The notes beneath the pieces are model-generated. The model was not told the DNA's origin. It ran no database searches and saw only the letters and a list, made by a program, of their open reading frames with translations. Below, in pieces: positions 1-10,099 of a DNA stretch of 64,000 bases. The translations under genes were made by a program, and so were the position numbers. The DNA is from Cryptomeria japonica (Eukaryota; Streptophyta; Pinopsida; Cupressales; Cupressaceae): the NCBI RefSeq assembly GCF_030272615.1, contig NC_081413.1, positions 185,142,115 to 185,206,114 on the forward strand, given 5' to 3'. Numbering within the stretch: the stretch's first letter is position 1; every line of letters begins with the position of its first letter.

Positions 1-100
1 ACGGGAAGGATATCAAATGGAGTGTATTTCTCAGGGGGAGCATACTGACAAGGAATCCATTTTTCACATGAGTGTTGCCATCAATGCCAAAGGGGGAGAT
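1..100 (+). mobile_element. 3' internal end of copia-type element H with polypurine tract
   Basis: This is the last stretch of internal DNA of a plus-strand LTR element that starts outside the window. It holds a GGGGGAG box near 36-42 and the terminal polypurine tract AAAGGGGGAGA at about 89-99, directly before an LTR beginning TGTTGG at 101. No coding sequence is recognisable. The 14-bp sequence at 73-86 is perfectly complementary to 137-150 inside the LTR. Confidence 0.75.
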
Positions 101-316
101 TGTTGGAAATTGACACTAATTGGATTCTTTTTTTGTCATTGATGGCAACAAGATCTGATGGAAGTCATAAACTGGCACTAGGAAGCATATACCGATAGAT
201 AGCAGCTTTGGAGCATTTAGGGCTACACCGACACCAGCACCGACACCAACACCGACATTAATACTTCATTGGAGGCTGACATAAAGGAGGATTTACTTTA
301 TAAATCATTTTGTAAT

Positions 317-1716
317 TGATGAATAATGATGAACTATTAAGGTCCTAACTCCTACTGAGAGGGGGGGGTGAATCAGTACACACAAAAACTTGCTCAGATA
401 ATTTGACAGATCAAAGCACATATAACTGGTTGACATATACGACTGGACTTAACCATAGAAATACTAGTTAAACAAAAATGCTTCAGGCAACATTCAACAG
501 ATCTCAAATCTTGATGACTACTTCACTGATATAATCATGCATGAGTTGTATCAATAATATCACAACCATTTAACACTGCATGCATATCTAACTTAATCCT
601 AATCACACAATCATCACATGAAAAACTCACAACCCATAACACACAAATTTTTCATCTGGAAACCCAAATGGGAAAAACTACGGTGGGGATGAATACCCAC
701 AAGCTTTTTTGTGAACTCTTTTCAAGTCCGCTCTATTAGGAGCCTAGTCTGGTTAAAGACTTTACAATAAAGGTTATGTTAGGAACCGATCCTGTTAGAG
801 ATCACCTAGTTAAGGGATGGCTATATACCCTGTTAAAGGTTGAAACCTTGTTAGAGGTTACCTTGCTAGAGGATTTAAATAAATCAATGAACTTCAGCCA
901 CTTGGTTAGAGGATTTACAACAAAGCTTGTTAAAGCTACCTAGTCAAGGTATTTACCTTCTATTGAAATGGTTAGAAGACAATAGGTAAAACACTCTGAT
1001 TTGATAAAAACACTTCTTGCTAAAGCAGATCCTTTTTAGTTCCTCTCTTCTGCAATCACACTCTACAGATTCCTCACTGTGGTTTGGCAAGTATCAAAAC
1101 ATGCGGACACACACACAACTTTTGACAACAACTCCAATAACAAAACTTAGCGACCTTATAGACAACAATTAGGTTGGTAGCATATACCCTAAACCCTAAA
1201 CATTTTAGGTTTACAATTACAAGTGGTCCAATCCTAACTGTCAAATATAATACATATAATGAAACGATCTAAAATAGATCTCAAGTCATTCTGCATTGCC
1301 CAATCTTCATCGCATCTGGAAAATAGTAACCCATCACGTGCTTTTTGCATACCTCAAAGAAAAATGCACATTCCCAAGGTAGACATTCAATACATTTGAT
1401 CATCACATGCAAGATCCTCGAAGAAATCCTTCACATGCACATAGCTGACATGGCATCTTGATCCTTATCCTTTTTCTTAACTAACTCATCACAAAACATC
1501 ATTAGTTGCACCGCACAAGCCAAACCAGAAACCCTAGAGCTGAACTGAGACTACCAACCGGTAGTCACACTTAGTGAACCCCGACACCAGTCCACTCCAT
1601 CCCAGTTGACCATAACCACTTCCAATCTTCATACCGGTGCATACTAGTTCACTTGCATGAGCACTTATTGACATCAATGACAACATACATTGTCACTGCT
1701 TCATCATATGCCAACA
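317..1716 (-). repeat. 3' LTR of element G
   Basis: This 1400-bp LTR starts TGTTGGCATATG and ends CATTATTCATCA on the minus strand. It has a poly-C run (poly-G at 359-367 on the plus strand) close to its 3' end. A telomere-like double box (ACCCTAAACCCTAAAC on the plus strand, 1186-1201) lies in the body. It is 35 bp longer than the 5' LTR at 6181-7545, and both carry scattered substitutions and small indels, so the insertion is not recent. Confidence 0.93.
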
Positions 1717-1731
1717 ATCTCCCCCTTTGGC
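1717..1731 (-). other. Polypurine tract of element G
   Basis: On the minus strand this reads CCAAAGGGGGAGAT, directly before the LTR start TGTTGGC. It is the expected plus-strand primer for reverse transcription. Two more GGGGGAG boxes lie upstream on the minus strand at about 1918-1930 and 1979-1990. Confidence 0.85.
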
Positions 1732-2063
1732 ACTGATGGAAATACTCAGTGTATCAGTGCTTAGTATCTGCACCATTTTGAATAGCATATACCGGTTGAC
1801 ATATACTGGTTCAACTTGTACAATCACCACCATCACCTGGACTAGTAAGTGTGCACTTTTCTCAATCACTTCACACACTTATATCTTCTCCCCCATATAT
1901 CTTCATCATTATATATCTTCTCCCCCTTTGACAACAATGCCAAAGTGGAGGCACAAGCTTCCAAGCTCCACTATGTTGCTCCCCCTATGGAGTAGCATCC
2001 TTCAGTGCATCAATCCTATAATATCTAACATGAGAGTATCTGACTGATGTGGATCATGCATCA

Positions 2064-2886
2064 TTAATTTACTTCATGAAGGGGTAGATCCCCTAATTCA
2101 CCTCTCAAGTAGGTAAATTTAGTCTTTGGTAAGGGCTTAGTGAATATGTTTTCTAGTTGCTCATTACTGGAAACATGTTCTAATACAACCTCTTTATTTT
2201 GAACCTTTTCTCTCAAGAAATGATACTTGAGCTCAATATGCTTGGTCCTAGCATGCAATACTAGATTTTTGGAAATATTTATTGCACTCGTATTATCACA
2301 AAAAATACTCACCAGTTCAGATATCATCACTTTGAAGCCATTAAGTACATGCTTCATCCAGATTGCCTAAGTGTAGTTCATAAATTCAGCCACATACTCT
2401 TCTTCAACTGTAGACTGGGAAATACAACTCCATTTCTTGCTCGTCCATGAGACTAGTCTTCCACCAAGGAAGAATGCTCCAACGATTGTTCTCTTCTGGT
2501 CATCCACATTACCTACCCAATCTGCATCGGTAAACACTTTGAGATCAAATTCATCATTGTATGGATACCACAATCCATGATCAACTATCCTTCAAATACT
2601 TAATAATCCTCTTTACTGCTACCAAGTGGGATTCTCTTGGACTCTTCTGAAAATGGGCCACTATGCCCACTGTATGAGTAATATCTGATCTATTGTGCAC
2701 CACATAGTGTAGCTTACCAATCATCGACTGATACTCCTTCTCATCCACCAACATTGTATCATCATCCTTTGTTAGTTTGTAGATGGTCACAATCAATGTT
2801 CCAACTGGTTTTCTCTCCTCCATGCCAAAGGTCTTCAATACCTCTTTGATATACTTGGACTGGGTAATGAAGATACCTTCTTTCAT
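2064..2886 (-). pseudogene. RNase H region of element G pol (broken)
   Basis: This is the C-terminal part of a copia polyprotein, which would degrade the RNA strand of the RNA/DNA hybrid. Three open blocks are seen. The first (2581-2886) holds the end of the RT with KLHYVVHNRSDITHTVG. The second (2367-2573) holds TDADWVGNVDD and the GAFFLGGRLVSWTSKK signature. The third (2064-2357) holds DNTSAINISKN, ARTKHIELKYHFLRE and the terminal IFTKPLPK...LRGELG. The usual STAEAEYVA motif is present as STVEEEYVA. Frame changes and stops separate the blocks. The family is certain; function is lost. Confidence 0.9.
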
Positions 2887-2895
2887 TTGTTGAAT

Positions 2896-3876
2896 CTATA
2901 GACCAATGAAAAAATTTATCGCTCCAATTGAAGACATCTCAAACTCCTTTTTCATCTCATCTACAAATGCATGACTCATATCATCATCTCCACCAAAGAT
3001 TATATCATCTACAAATACTTCATATAACAAAATCTGATCACCTTCATATTTTAGGTAGATGTTGTTGTCCTCACTTGTTCTTTCAAATCCTATCTTCACA
3101 AGATGAGAGTATAATCATTCATACCATGTCCTTGGTGCCTATTTCAATCCATACAGGGCTTTGTGTAATCTAAACACCATGTCACTATCTTCTGACAAAG
3201 CAAACCCATTTGGTTGCTAAATATACACTTCTTCCTCTAGGATGCCATTCAAGAAGGAAGACTGCACATCCATTTGGTATACCTTAAATCCCTTGAATGC
3301 TACAAATGCAAGTAGCATTTGAACACCTTCCAGTCTAGCCACTAGGGCAAAGGTTTCTCCATAGTCTTCTCCTTCTTCCTGAGCATATCCATTGCATACA
3401 AGTCTTGCCTTGTTCCTTACCACTATGCCTTCTTCATTTAGCTTATTTTTGAAGACCCATTTGGTACCTATGGCATTCTTGTGTTCTATTCTGGGTGCCA
3501 AGGACCATGTTGCATTCTTCTCTATTTGGTCTAACTGCTCTTCCATTGCCTTTATCCATTCTTTATTGGTAAGTGCCTCTCTAGCGGTCTTAGGCTCAAA
3601 TTCTAAAATCATGCAAAAATTTTCTTTCACCTTTCTTCTTGTAAGTATTCCTACATCTTTGTCTCCTATGATTTGCTTTGGATCATAACACAGTCTTACA
3701 TACCTAGGAATGACTATAGCTGGTTCAGCTTGCTTTTCCTCTTCTTTTTCCGCTTCATCTTCTTCTTCACCTACTGAAGCTTCTACCAGTATAGAAAAAC
3801 TGAGGTCTTTGTAGTGTTTGTCACTTTTTTCTTTCTTAACCGGTTCCCAGAAGGCTAAACCCGGTTCATCTTTCAT
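2896..3876 (-). pseudogene. Reverse transcriptase of element G (broken)
   Basis: This is a copia reverse transcriptase. The 5' block (3217-3876) contains [56 protein letters not shown] and [12 protein letters not shown]. The catalytic motif appears downstream (2896-3099) as FVDDIIFGG, the Phe form of YVDD. An acidic, low-complexity linker at about residues 25-50 ([15 protein letters not shown]) separates it from the integrase. In-frame stops occur near 3110-3220, so no full-length enzyme can be made. Confidence 0.92.
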
Positions 3877-4099
3877 TTGCTTGTTGCTGGTTTCCTCAGG
3901 CTTCTCAGGGGATTCATCAACCCTAACATTGATACTCTCAACAATCTTCTAATTCCTCCTATTGTAGCACTTGAGAGATTTTCTTTTAGTGAAATATCCT
4001 TGAAATTTTCCTTCATCACACTTTGAAATAAATCACATTGGGAGTTCTCCCGTTCTAGTACTCATAAGGGGTTTTGTCTTTACCTTTCTTAATGAGTAC

Positions 4100-4700
4100 C
4101 CAGTTCATGGTATAGACTATAGTGCTCACCGCTTCCCTCCAAAATGTGTGAGAGACATTTCCTTGGATCAACATAGTTTTGGCCGCTTCAACCACAATCT
4201 TGTTGCTTCTTTCGGCTATTTCATTCTCCTATGGTGTCCTTGGGGCATACAATTACCTCTTAATACCATTCTCCTCATAGTACTTATTGAATTCATCAGA
4301 AGTGAATTCACCTCCTTGATCGATTCTTAGGCATTTTATCCTTCTGTCACTCTCCTTCTCCACCAATTCTCTAAAGGCTTTTAACTTTCCAAATGCCTCA
4401 GACTTGTCTTTCAAGAATATGACCCACATCATTCTTGAGAAATCATCGGTAAGAATCATGAAGTATCGATCTCCTTGAATACTTCTAGTTTTCATCGGAC
4501 CATACAGATTGGTGTGCACTAGATCAAGTAAGTTCTCTGCTAAAAAGGACTTACCTTTGAATGTTGAGGAAGACATCTTCCCAAGTTGACATTCTTTGCA
4601 CAAAGCATTCTCTGGTTTGTTTAGCAAAGACAATCCTCTTACTAGCCTTTACAATTTTGTCAAAATTCACATGACAAAGTCTCCTATGCCATATCCAATT
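4100..4700 (-). pseudogene. Integrase core of element G (broken)
   Basis: The best open part is 4253-4633. It starts with a remnant of the GAG_pre-integrase zinc region (ALCKECQLGKM) and continues into the rve core with YFMILTDDFSRMMWV, FLKDKSEAF and LRIDQGGEFTSDEF. The first catalytic Asp, normally in HTDLCGP, reads HTNLYGP here, an Asp to Asn change. The rest of the core (TMNWVL-type region, 4080-4250) is present but out of frame. It would be a dead integrase. Confidence 0.88.
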
Positions 4701-4856
4701 GTCATCAAATTTTGCCATTAGGCACTGACTAATCTTGGCATTCAGTTGAAATAGGTTTCCTATGGTCTACTTACCAGTGGCAATAAGTTCACCACTCTTT
4801 CCAATTATTTTGCAGACTCCACCTTTGAACTCCAGAATGAGTCCTTTGTCGTTCAG

Positions 4857-6115
4857 CTAAGCAACACTCAAAAGGTTGTGCTTAAGGCCTTCCACCCAGT
4901 AGACATCATCCACACTGCTCTTTCCATTCAGTGAGATGGATCTTTTTCCTTTCACCATGCAAGGTGCATTGTTACCAAATCGGACAACACCGCCATCATA
5001 TTCTTCAAGAGAGAGAAACTTTTTCCGGTCACTAGTCATGTGGTGAGAACACCCGCTATCAATGATCCACTCGTTGGAGTTGTCAATATGTGATACAAGG
5101 GCTTTCTGGTTAGAGAACTCTTCCTTGACAACCACAAACACTATGTCCTCATTCTCTTCATCCTCAGATTCCTCATCAGTAACACCTTCATCCACTACAA
5201 CAAGACAATTTCTCCTACCTACTCCTTTATACTTTCTAAACCTCACCGGTTTATCCTTATTGTCATTGTTAGGATAGTTAACAACTATATGTCCTATCTT
5301 ATTGTAGGAAAAACACTTTAGAGGAAGCTTACCTCTATATTTTCCAGTGCCTTTTGGAAGTCTCTTGGCAAGAAGAGCTTCAAACTCCATCAGAATCTCC
5401 TCATCGTCCATATCTCTTCTTGGCCTAGATTCATAACTGGTATTGACCTTTTTTCCTTTCCTAGTTGGTGCGGAGGAAACATATGCTCTGAAGGTTGATT
5501 CGGTCTTCTAAAGACTACCATCATAGCTATTCAATTCATATGCAGTCAAATTTGCAATAATAGAGTCTAAAGATACCTTGGTTTTGTCAATAGACCTTAG
5601 CTCTTGAATAGAAGCAACCCTGATTGCATAGACCGGTAAAAGTGATCTTAGAACTTTACTGACAATAGTGGCATCATCAATTGTTCCACCAGTGCTTTTG
5701 ATCTCTCCAACCACTATCTTGATTCTTATGCCATACTGTTGAATGGTCTCTCCTTCAACCATCCTCATATCTTCAAAATTTCCTCTAAGGATTTCTTCCT
5801 TAGCCTACTTGACACGTTCATCACCACCATAAATGGATTCCAATTTATCCCACACTTCTTTCGAATTATCCTTATCTTGTACATTAATAAACTCTACATC
5901 GTACGAGTTGCTAATAAGGGCTTCCATGACTTCCCATTTTCTTGTATCTCTCTTCTCTGATCATTGGTTAGTGTGCCAATGGGGATTACATAGGCATTCT
6001 CAACATAGCTCCAAAATTGTGCATCCAAGCCCCAGATATATATCTTCATCCTATCTTTCCATATTGTAAAGTTGTCCTTGTTGAACTTATGACCTTCCCT
6101 CTTCATCATTAAAAC
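4857..6115 (-). pseudogene. Gag and protease region of element G (broken)
   Basis: The N-terminus starts at 6109 with MMKREGHKFNKDNFTIWKDRM, a copia gag start. The UBN2-type capsid region continues at 5508-5768 (GETIQQYGIRIKIVVGEIKSTGG, LRSLLPVYAIRVASIQELRSID). The zinc knuckle near 5300 is decayed (CFSYNKIGHIVVNYP, with Cys lost at two positions). The aspartic protease motif EWIIDSGCSHHMTSDRKKF lies near 5020-5075 and keeps its DSG. Several frameshifts separate the blocks. Confidence 0.9.
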
Positions 6116-6164
6116 ATGATCTTTTGCCTCAAGCGATTAAGCTTATATCACCAAGGACCTAGAT

Positions 6165-6180
6165 GAGCTCTGATACCAAT
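6165..6180 (-). other. Primer binding site of element G
   Basis: On the minus strand this reads ATTGGTATCAGAGCTC, immediately after the 5' LTR end. It is complementary to the 3' end of plant initiator tRNA-Met. Confidence 0.92.
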
Positions 6181-7545
6181 TGATGAATAATGATGAACTA
6201 CTAAGGTCCTAACCAGTACTGAGAGGGGGGGGTGAATCACTACACACAAAAACTTGCTCAGATAATTTGACAAATAAAAACATAGATAGCTGGTTGACAT
6301 ATATGCCTGGACTTAACCATAACAATATTAGTTTAAAAAAATACTTCAAACAACATTCAATAGATCTCAAATCTTGATGATTACTTCACTGATATAATCA
6401 TGCATGAGTTGTATCAATAGTATCACAACCATTTAACACTGCATGCATATCTAACTTAATCATAATCACATAATCATCACATGAAAAACTCACAACCCAT
6501 AACACAGATTTTTCACATGGAAACCCAAATGGGAAAAACCACGATGGGGATGAATACCCACAAGCTTGTTTTTGAACTCTTTTGAAGTCTGCTCTGTTAG
6601 GATCTTAGTCTGATTAAAGACTTTACAATAAAGGTTCTATTAGGAATCGATCTTGTTAGAGATCACCTGGTTAAGGGATGGCTATATACCCTGTTAAAGG
6701 TTACCTCTCTAGAGGATTTAAATAACTCAATGAACTTGAGCCACCTGGTTAGAGGATTTTAAAGCTACCTGGACAAGGGATTTAACTTCTATTGAAATGG
6801 TTGGAAGACAATAGGTAAAACACTCTGATCTGATAAAAATACTTCTTACTAAGGAAGATCATTTTCAGTTCCTCTCTTCTGCAATCACACTCTGCAGATT
6901 CCTCACTCTGGTTTGGCAAGTATCAAAAAATGCGGACACACACACAAATTTTGCCAACAAATCCAATAACAAAACTCACCGACCTTATAGACAACAATTA
7001 GGTCGGTAGCATAAACACTAAACCCTAAACATTTTAGGTTTACAATTACAAGTGGTCCAATCCTGACTGTCAAATACAATATAGAGAATGAAACAATCTA
7101 AAATAGATCTCAAGTCATTCTGCATCATCTAATCTTCACCACATCTGGAAAATAATAACCCATCATGTGCTTTTCGCATACCTCTAAGAAAAAAATGCAT
7201 TCCCAAGGTGGACATTCAATGCATTCAATCTTCACATGCAAGATCCTCAAAGAAATCCTTAACGTGCACATAGATGGCGTGGAATCTTGATCCTTATCCT
7301 TGTTCTTAACTAACTCATCACAAAACATCATCGATTACACTGCACAAGCCCAACTGAAAACCCTAGAGCTGAACTGAGACTACCAACCGGTAGTCACAGT
7401 TAGTGAACCCCAACACCAGTCCACTCCATCCTAGTTGACCATAACCACTTCCAATCTTCATACTGGTGCATACCAGTTCACCTTCTTGAGAACTTATTGA
7501 CATCAATGACAACATACATTATCACTACTTCATCATATGCCAACA
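6181..7545 (-). repeat. 5' LTR of element G
   Basis: This 1365-bp LTR is the partner of 317-1716. It begins on the minus strand at 7545 with TGTTGGCATATG and ends at 6181 with TTCATCA, followed at once by the primer site. The telomere-like box near 7011-7027 keeps one good repeat (CTAAACCCTAAAC). Confidence 0.93.
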
Positions 7546-8250
7546 GTAATTATTGTCAACACCAACATTGAATATCTTTAGTAAATGTATTGTAAGATGA
7601 CATAAGGAATATCATTTGTAATAGGTAAATAGGTATGTCTGCTAGGTTATTTTTGTGATGTAGTGAGATATGAAATGTGTGGATATAGGAGAATATAGCA
7701 GAACTATATGATGCAAAATATATGTATGAAGACCATGTTGTATGCAAATTTTATATCATGCAATGATCTGTAGATAGCTTGGAAAGTATTCTTGGAGGAG
7801 AAGTAATACCGACGAAGGGTTTATGAACTAGTACAGAGCAGAGCCAGAACCAGAACTCTATTTGGCATAACTAATGCATTCTTGAGTTCATTTTTAGTAA
7901 TTTACTTTAGCAGAAAGCTTCTAGTCACTGAAGCTCTTTAGTGATGAGCAGTGTGCTCTAGGCAGTGTGCCTTCCTACATGTGCAGACCCCTATTATATG
8001 TAATATCTTTTCTTATGGCCAGTGAACTGATATTGTGGGTCACAAAACCCATCGTGGTTTTTCCTCATTGAGGTTTTCCACATATAAATTATGTGTGTTA
8101 TGGTGTTCATTTATGTGGATGGTTTATTTACTTCTTGTTATATGTTATTTGTTTACCGGTTTATATATGCATGGTGTAAAAGGATAAAAAACTATTGATA
8201 TAGACAGAACACTGATTCACCCCCCCTGTCAGTGTTCTTGGATCCCAACA

Positions 8251-8504
8251 CTTTTTCCTATAGTACTACAAATAATTTGGCAAGGACAGAGTTTGGTCTT
8301 GTAGGGGTGTAGTAATCATTTCTTTTGAGTCAAACCAGTTTGCCCAATTCCTTCACAACACTATGGGCTTTTTCTTCTCTATCCAATTACATGTTCTAAC
8401 GGTTAACTCCAATTGTCTTCTCTATCAAGATACACATCAATCTTAGTGACACTAATCTTTTCTTCCAATAGGACAATGTGTTGACATCAATGACAATTCA
8501 ATGT
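8251..8504 (-). repeat. Start of A's 3' LTR
   Basis: On the minus strand this starts TGTTGACATTGAATTG right after a polypurine tract (CCAAAGGGAGAGAT, 8505-8518) and runs to the H insertion at 8251. It is the first 254 bp of the 3' LTR of the base copia element A. Its other part would lie beyond H, outside the window. The inverted repeat TGACATCAATG/CATTGATGTCA links 8482-8492 with 8524-8534. Confidence 0.7.
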
Positions 8505-9150
8505 CAACAATCTCTCCCTTTGGCATTGATGTCAGCCATGCTTATGTTGACTTGGTCAGCACCTCCTTTGAGATTCATGACATGTTCTTCCTCTTGCCTC
8601 TCATGGATCCTTGTCTCTGGCCACTCTCCCATTCGTTGATAGCTCGAGCTTTTGGAATAATGGCAATGGTGATTCCAACAATGGGTATCAGAGTGCTGGG
8701 TTATGGGTTCGAATCCTAGGAGGCCTCCTTCATTTCATCGGTTTGAAACCCTTAGTCAGTGCTAAGGGGGAGATTGTTGACTTGGTCAACACCTCCTTTG
8801 GGATTCATGACATGTGCTTCCTCCTGCCTCTTATGGATCCTTGTCTTTGGCTACTCTCCCATTCATTGATAGCTCGAGCTTTTGGCATAACGATAACGGT
8901 GATTCCAACAACTTATTCTCTCACTTTGAAAAAATGGCAAAGTGCATCTCTACTATAACAAGCTTCTTTTCTCCTCTTTGGAATACAAAAACCTGCACAT
9001 GTTTTGAAAAATATACTCTCTTTGTTGAAACTTGTGGTCCCCCTAAGAACCAAAAATACTATGCTCCATCTCCTTTGTAGCGCAAACCAATTCAGGGATG
9101 CATGAGTAAGGTAGTGAGCTCCCCCTGAACTACAAACCTATTTTTGCATT
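8505..9150 (-). mobile_element. 3' untranslated internal part of element A, with TRIM inside
   Basis: Between A's RNase H end and its LTR lies about 650 bp without a recognisable frame, of which 366 bp is the TRIM at 8545-8910. GGGGGAG-type boxes occur on the minus strand at about 9037-9045 and 9118-9125, upstream of the terminal polypurine tract at 8505-8518. Nothing else was recognised. Confidence 0.6.
8545..8910 (+). mobile_element. TRIM: terminal-repeat retrotransposon in miniature, 366 bp
   Basis: Two 136-bp direct repeats (8545-8680 and 8775-8910) both start TGTTGACTTGGTCA and end GATTCCAACA. Between them are only 94 bp. These start with a primer site at 8681 (ATGGGTATCAGAGTGCTGGG) and end with a polypurine tract (AAGGGGGAGAT, 8764-8774). 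Flanks are GCTTA (8540-8544) and ACTTA (8911-8915), a target duplication with one change. This is the complete plan of a TRIM: no coding capacity, moved by another element's enzymes. The internal DNA also contains GGTTCGAATCC (8706-8716), which resembles a tRNA T-arm or Pol III B box. Confidence 0.92.
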
Positions 9151-10094
9151 TAAGTGCTAAAGGAGGAAAGGACAATACCCAACCTCTATCTCAAGAATTT
9201 GAAAGTGTCTTTGGGCAATGGTTTTGTGAAAATTTCTACTACCTGTTCACCTGTGCTCACATATTCCAACTTAACTTCCTTTTTAGCTACTTTTTCCCAC
9301 AAGAAATGATATCCAATGGAAATGTGTTTTGATCTTAAATGCATGATAGGGTTCTTGGAGATATTAATTACACTGGAATTTTCACACATAATGGAAATGG
9401 GGTTTGAGTATTCTACCTGGATATCCTTCATTGTTTGTTTCATCTAGAGAACTTGTTTGCAACAAAAAACAACTACTATGTGGTCGGCCTTAGTAGTGGA
9501 TAAAGATATGGATTCTTGTTTCTTGTTGTGCCATGAAGCTAATCTACCACCCAAGAAGAAAGCTCCACCACTAGTTCTCTTCTTGTCATCCACATAACCT
9601 ACCCAATCTACATCTGTGTAGGTTTGCAATGTAAAGTCATCATTCTTTGGGTACCACAAATTGTAGTCCAAAGTGCCTTGCAAATATCTAAATATTCTTC
9701 TAATCGCATTACATGAGCTTTCTTTGGAGCTAATTGAAATTTGGATACCATGAAGACCGCTTGCACAATGTCTGGCCTAGAGGCACTTAGATACAATAGA
9801 CTTCCAATCATATATTTGTACAAGGTCTAATGCACATCTGGTGACTCATCAATTTTTCTCAACTTGCATCCAGTCACCATGGTAGTATTAACAGGCTTAC
9901 AATCCTTCATTTGAAATTTTTTCAACATATCCTTTGGATACTTGGTTTGTGAGATGAATATACCTTTGCTCAACTAAGATATTTGCAAGACAAGAAAGTA
10001 GGACAACTCTCCTAACATGGACATTTCAAATTCTGATTATATTTGATTTGTGAAGTCCTTACATAAGCTAGATTTACTCCCAACAAAGATAATG
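9150..10094 (-). pseudogene. RT C-terminus and RNase H of element A, left contig (broken)
   Basis: Reading the minus strand from 10094, the frame starts with the Asp that completes YVDD, then DIIFVGSKSSLC and EFEMSMLGELSYF. Next come YKYMIGSLLYLSASRPDIVQAV (near 9770-9820), the RNase H signatures TYTDVDWVGYVDD and GGAFFLGGRLASWHNKKQ (9500-9640), and CENSSVINISKNPIMHLRSKHISIGYHF and IFTKPLPKDTFKFLR (9186-9443). It is the 3' half of the same A element whose RT N-terminal half lies at 30302-31197. The two are separated by E1. Stops and frameshifts are frequent. Confidence 0.9.
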
Positions 10095-10099
10095 TCATC

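Larger units (their letters stand above)
312..7550 (-). mobile_element. Complete Ty1/copia retrotransposon G with 5-bp target duplication
   Basis: The element spans 317-7545 on the minus strand. Both ends are flanked by GTAAT (312-316 and 7546-7550). The two LTRs are 317-1716 (3' LTR) and 6181-7545 (5' LTR), starting TGTTGGCATATG and ending TTCATCA when read on the minus strand. The primer site ATTGGTATCAGAGC abuts the 5' LTR and the polypurine tract abuts the 3' LTR. The domain order gag, protease, integrase, RT, RNase H is the Ty1/copia order. The coding region is broken by many stops and frameshifts, so the element is dead. It inserted into the LTR of H. Confidence 0.95.
101..8250 (+). mobile_element. 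3' LTR of element H, split by element G
   Basis: The LTR runs 101-316 and resumes at 7551-8250, about 916 bp in total. It starts TGTTGG and ends CCCAACA. Its end carries the poly-C block seen in the other LTRs of this window (about 8215-8230) and a conserved GGTTTTTCC...GGTTTTCCAC block near 8055-8080. Element G, with its target duplication GTAAT, lies between the halves. It is read as a 3' LTR because a polypurine tract precedes it. The bases after 8250 (CTTTT) would be its target duplication; the matching copy is outside the window. The host sequence after it looks like A's 3' LTR, so H probably inserted there. Confidence 0.75.

Noticed and set aside
8706-8716. A tRNA gene in the TRIM centre.
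   Set aside because: Only a T-arm-like motif and the primer site are present; no cloverleaf can be formed in the 94-bp centre.
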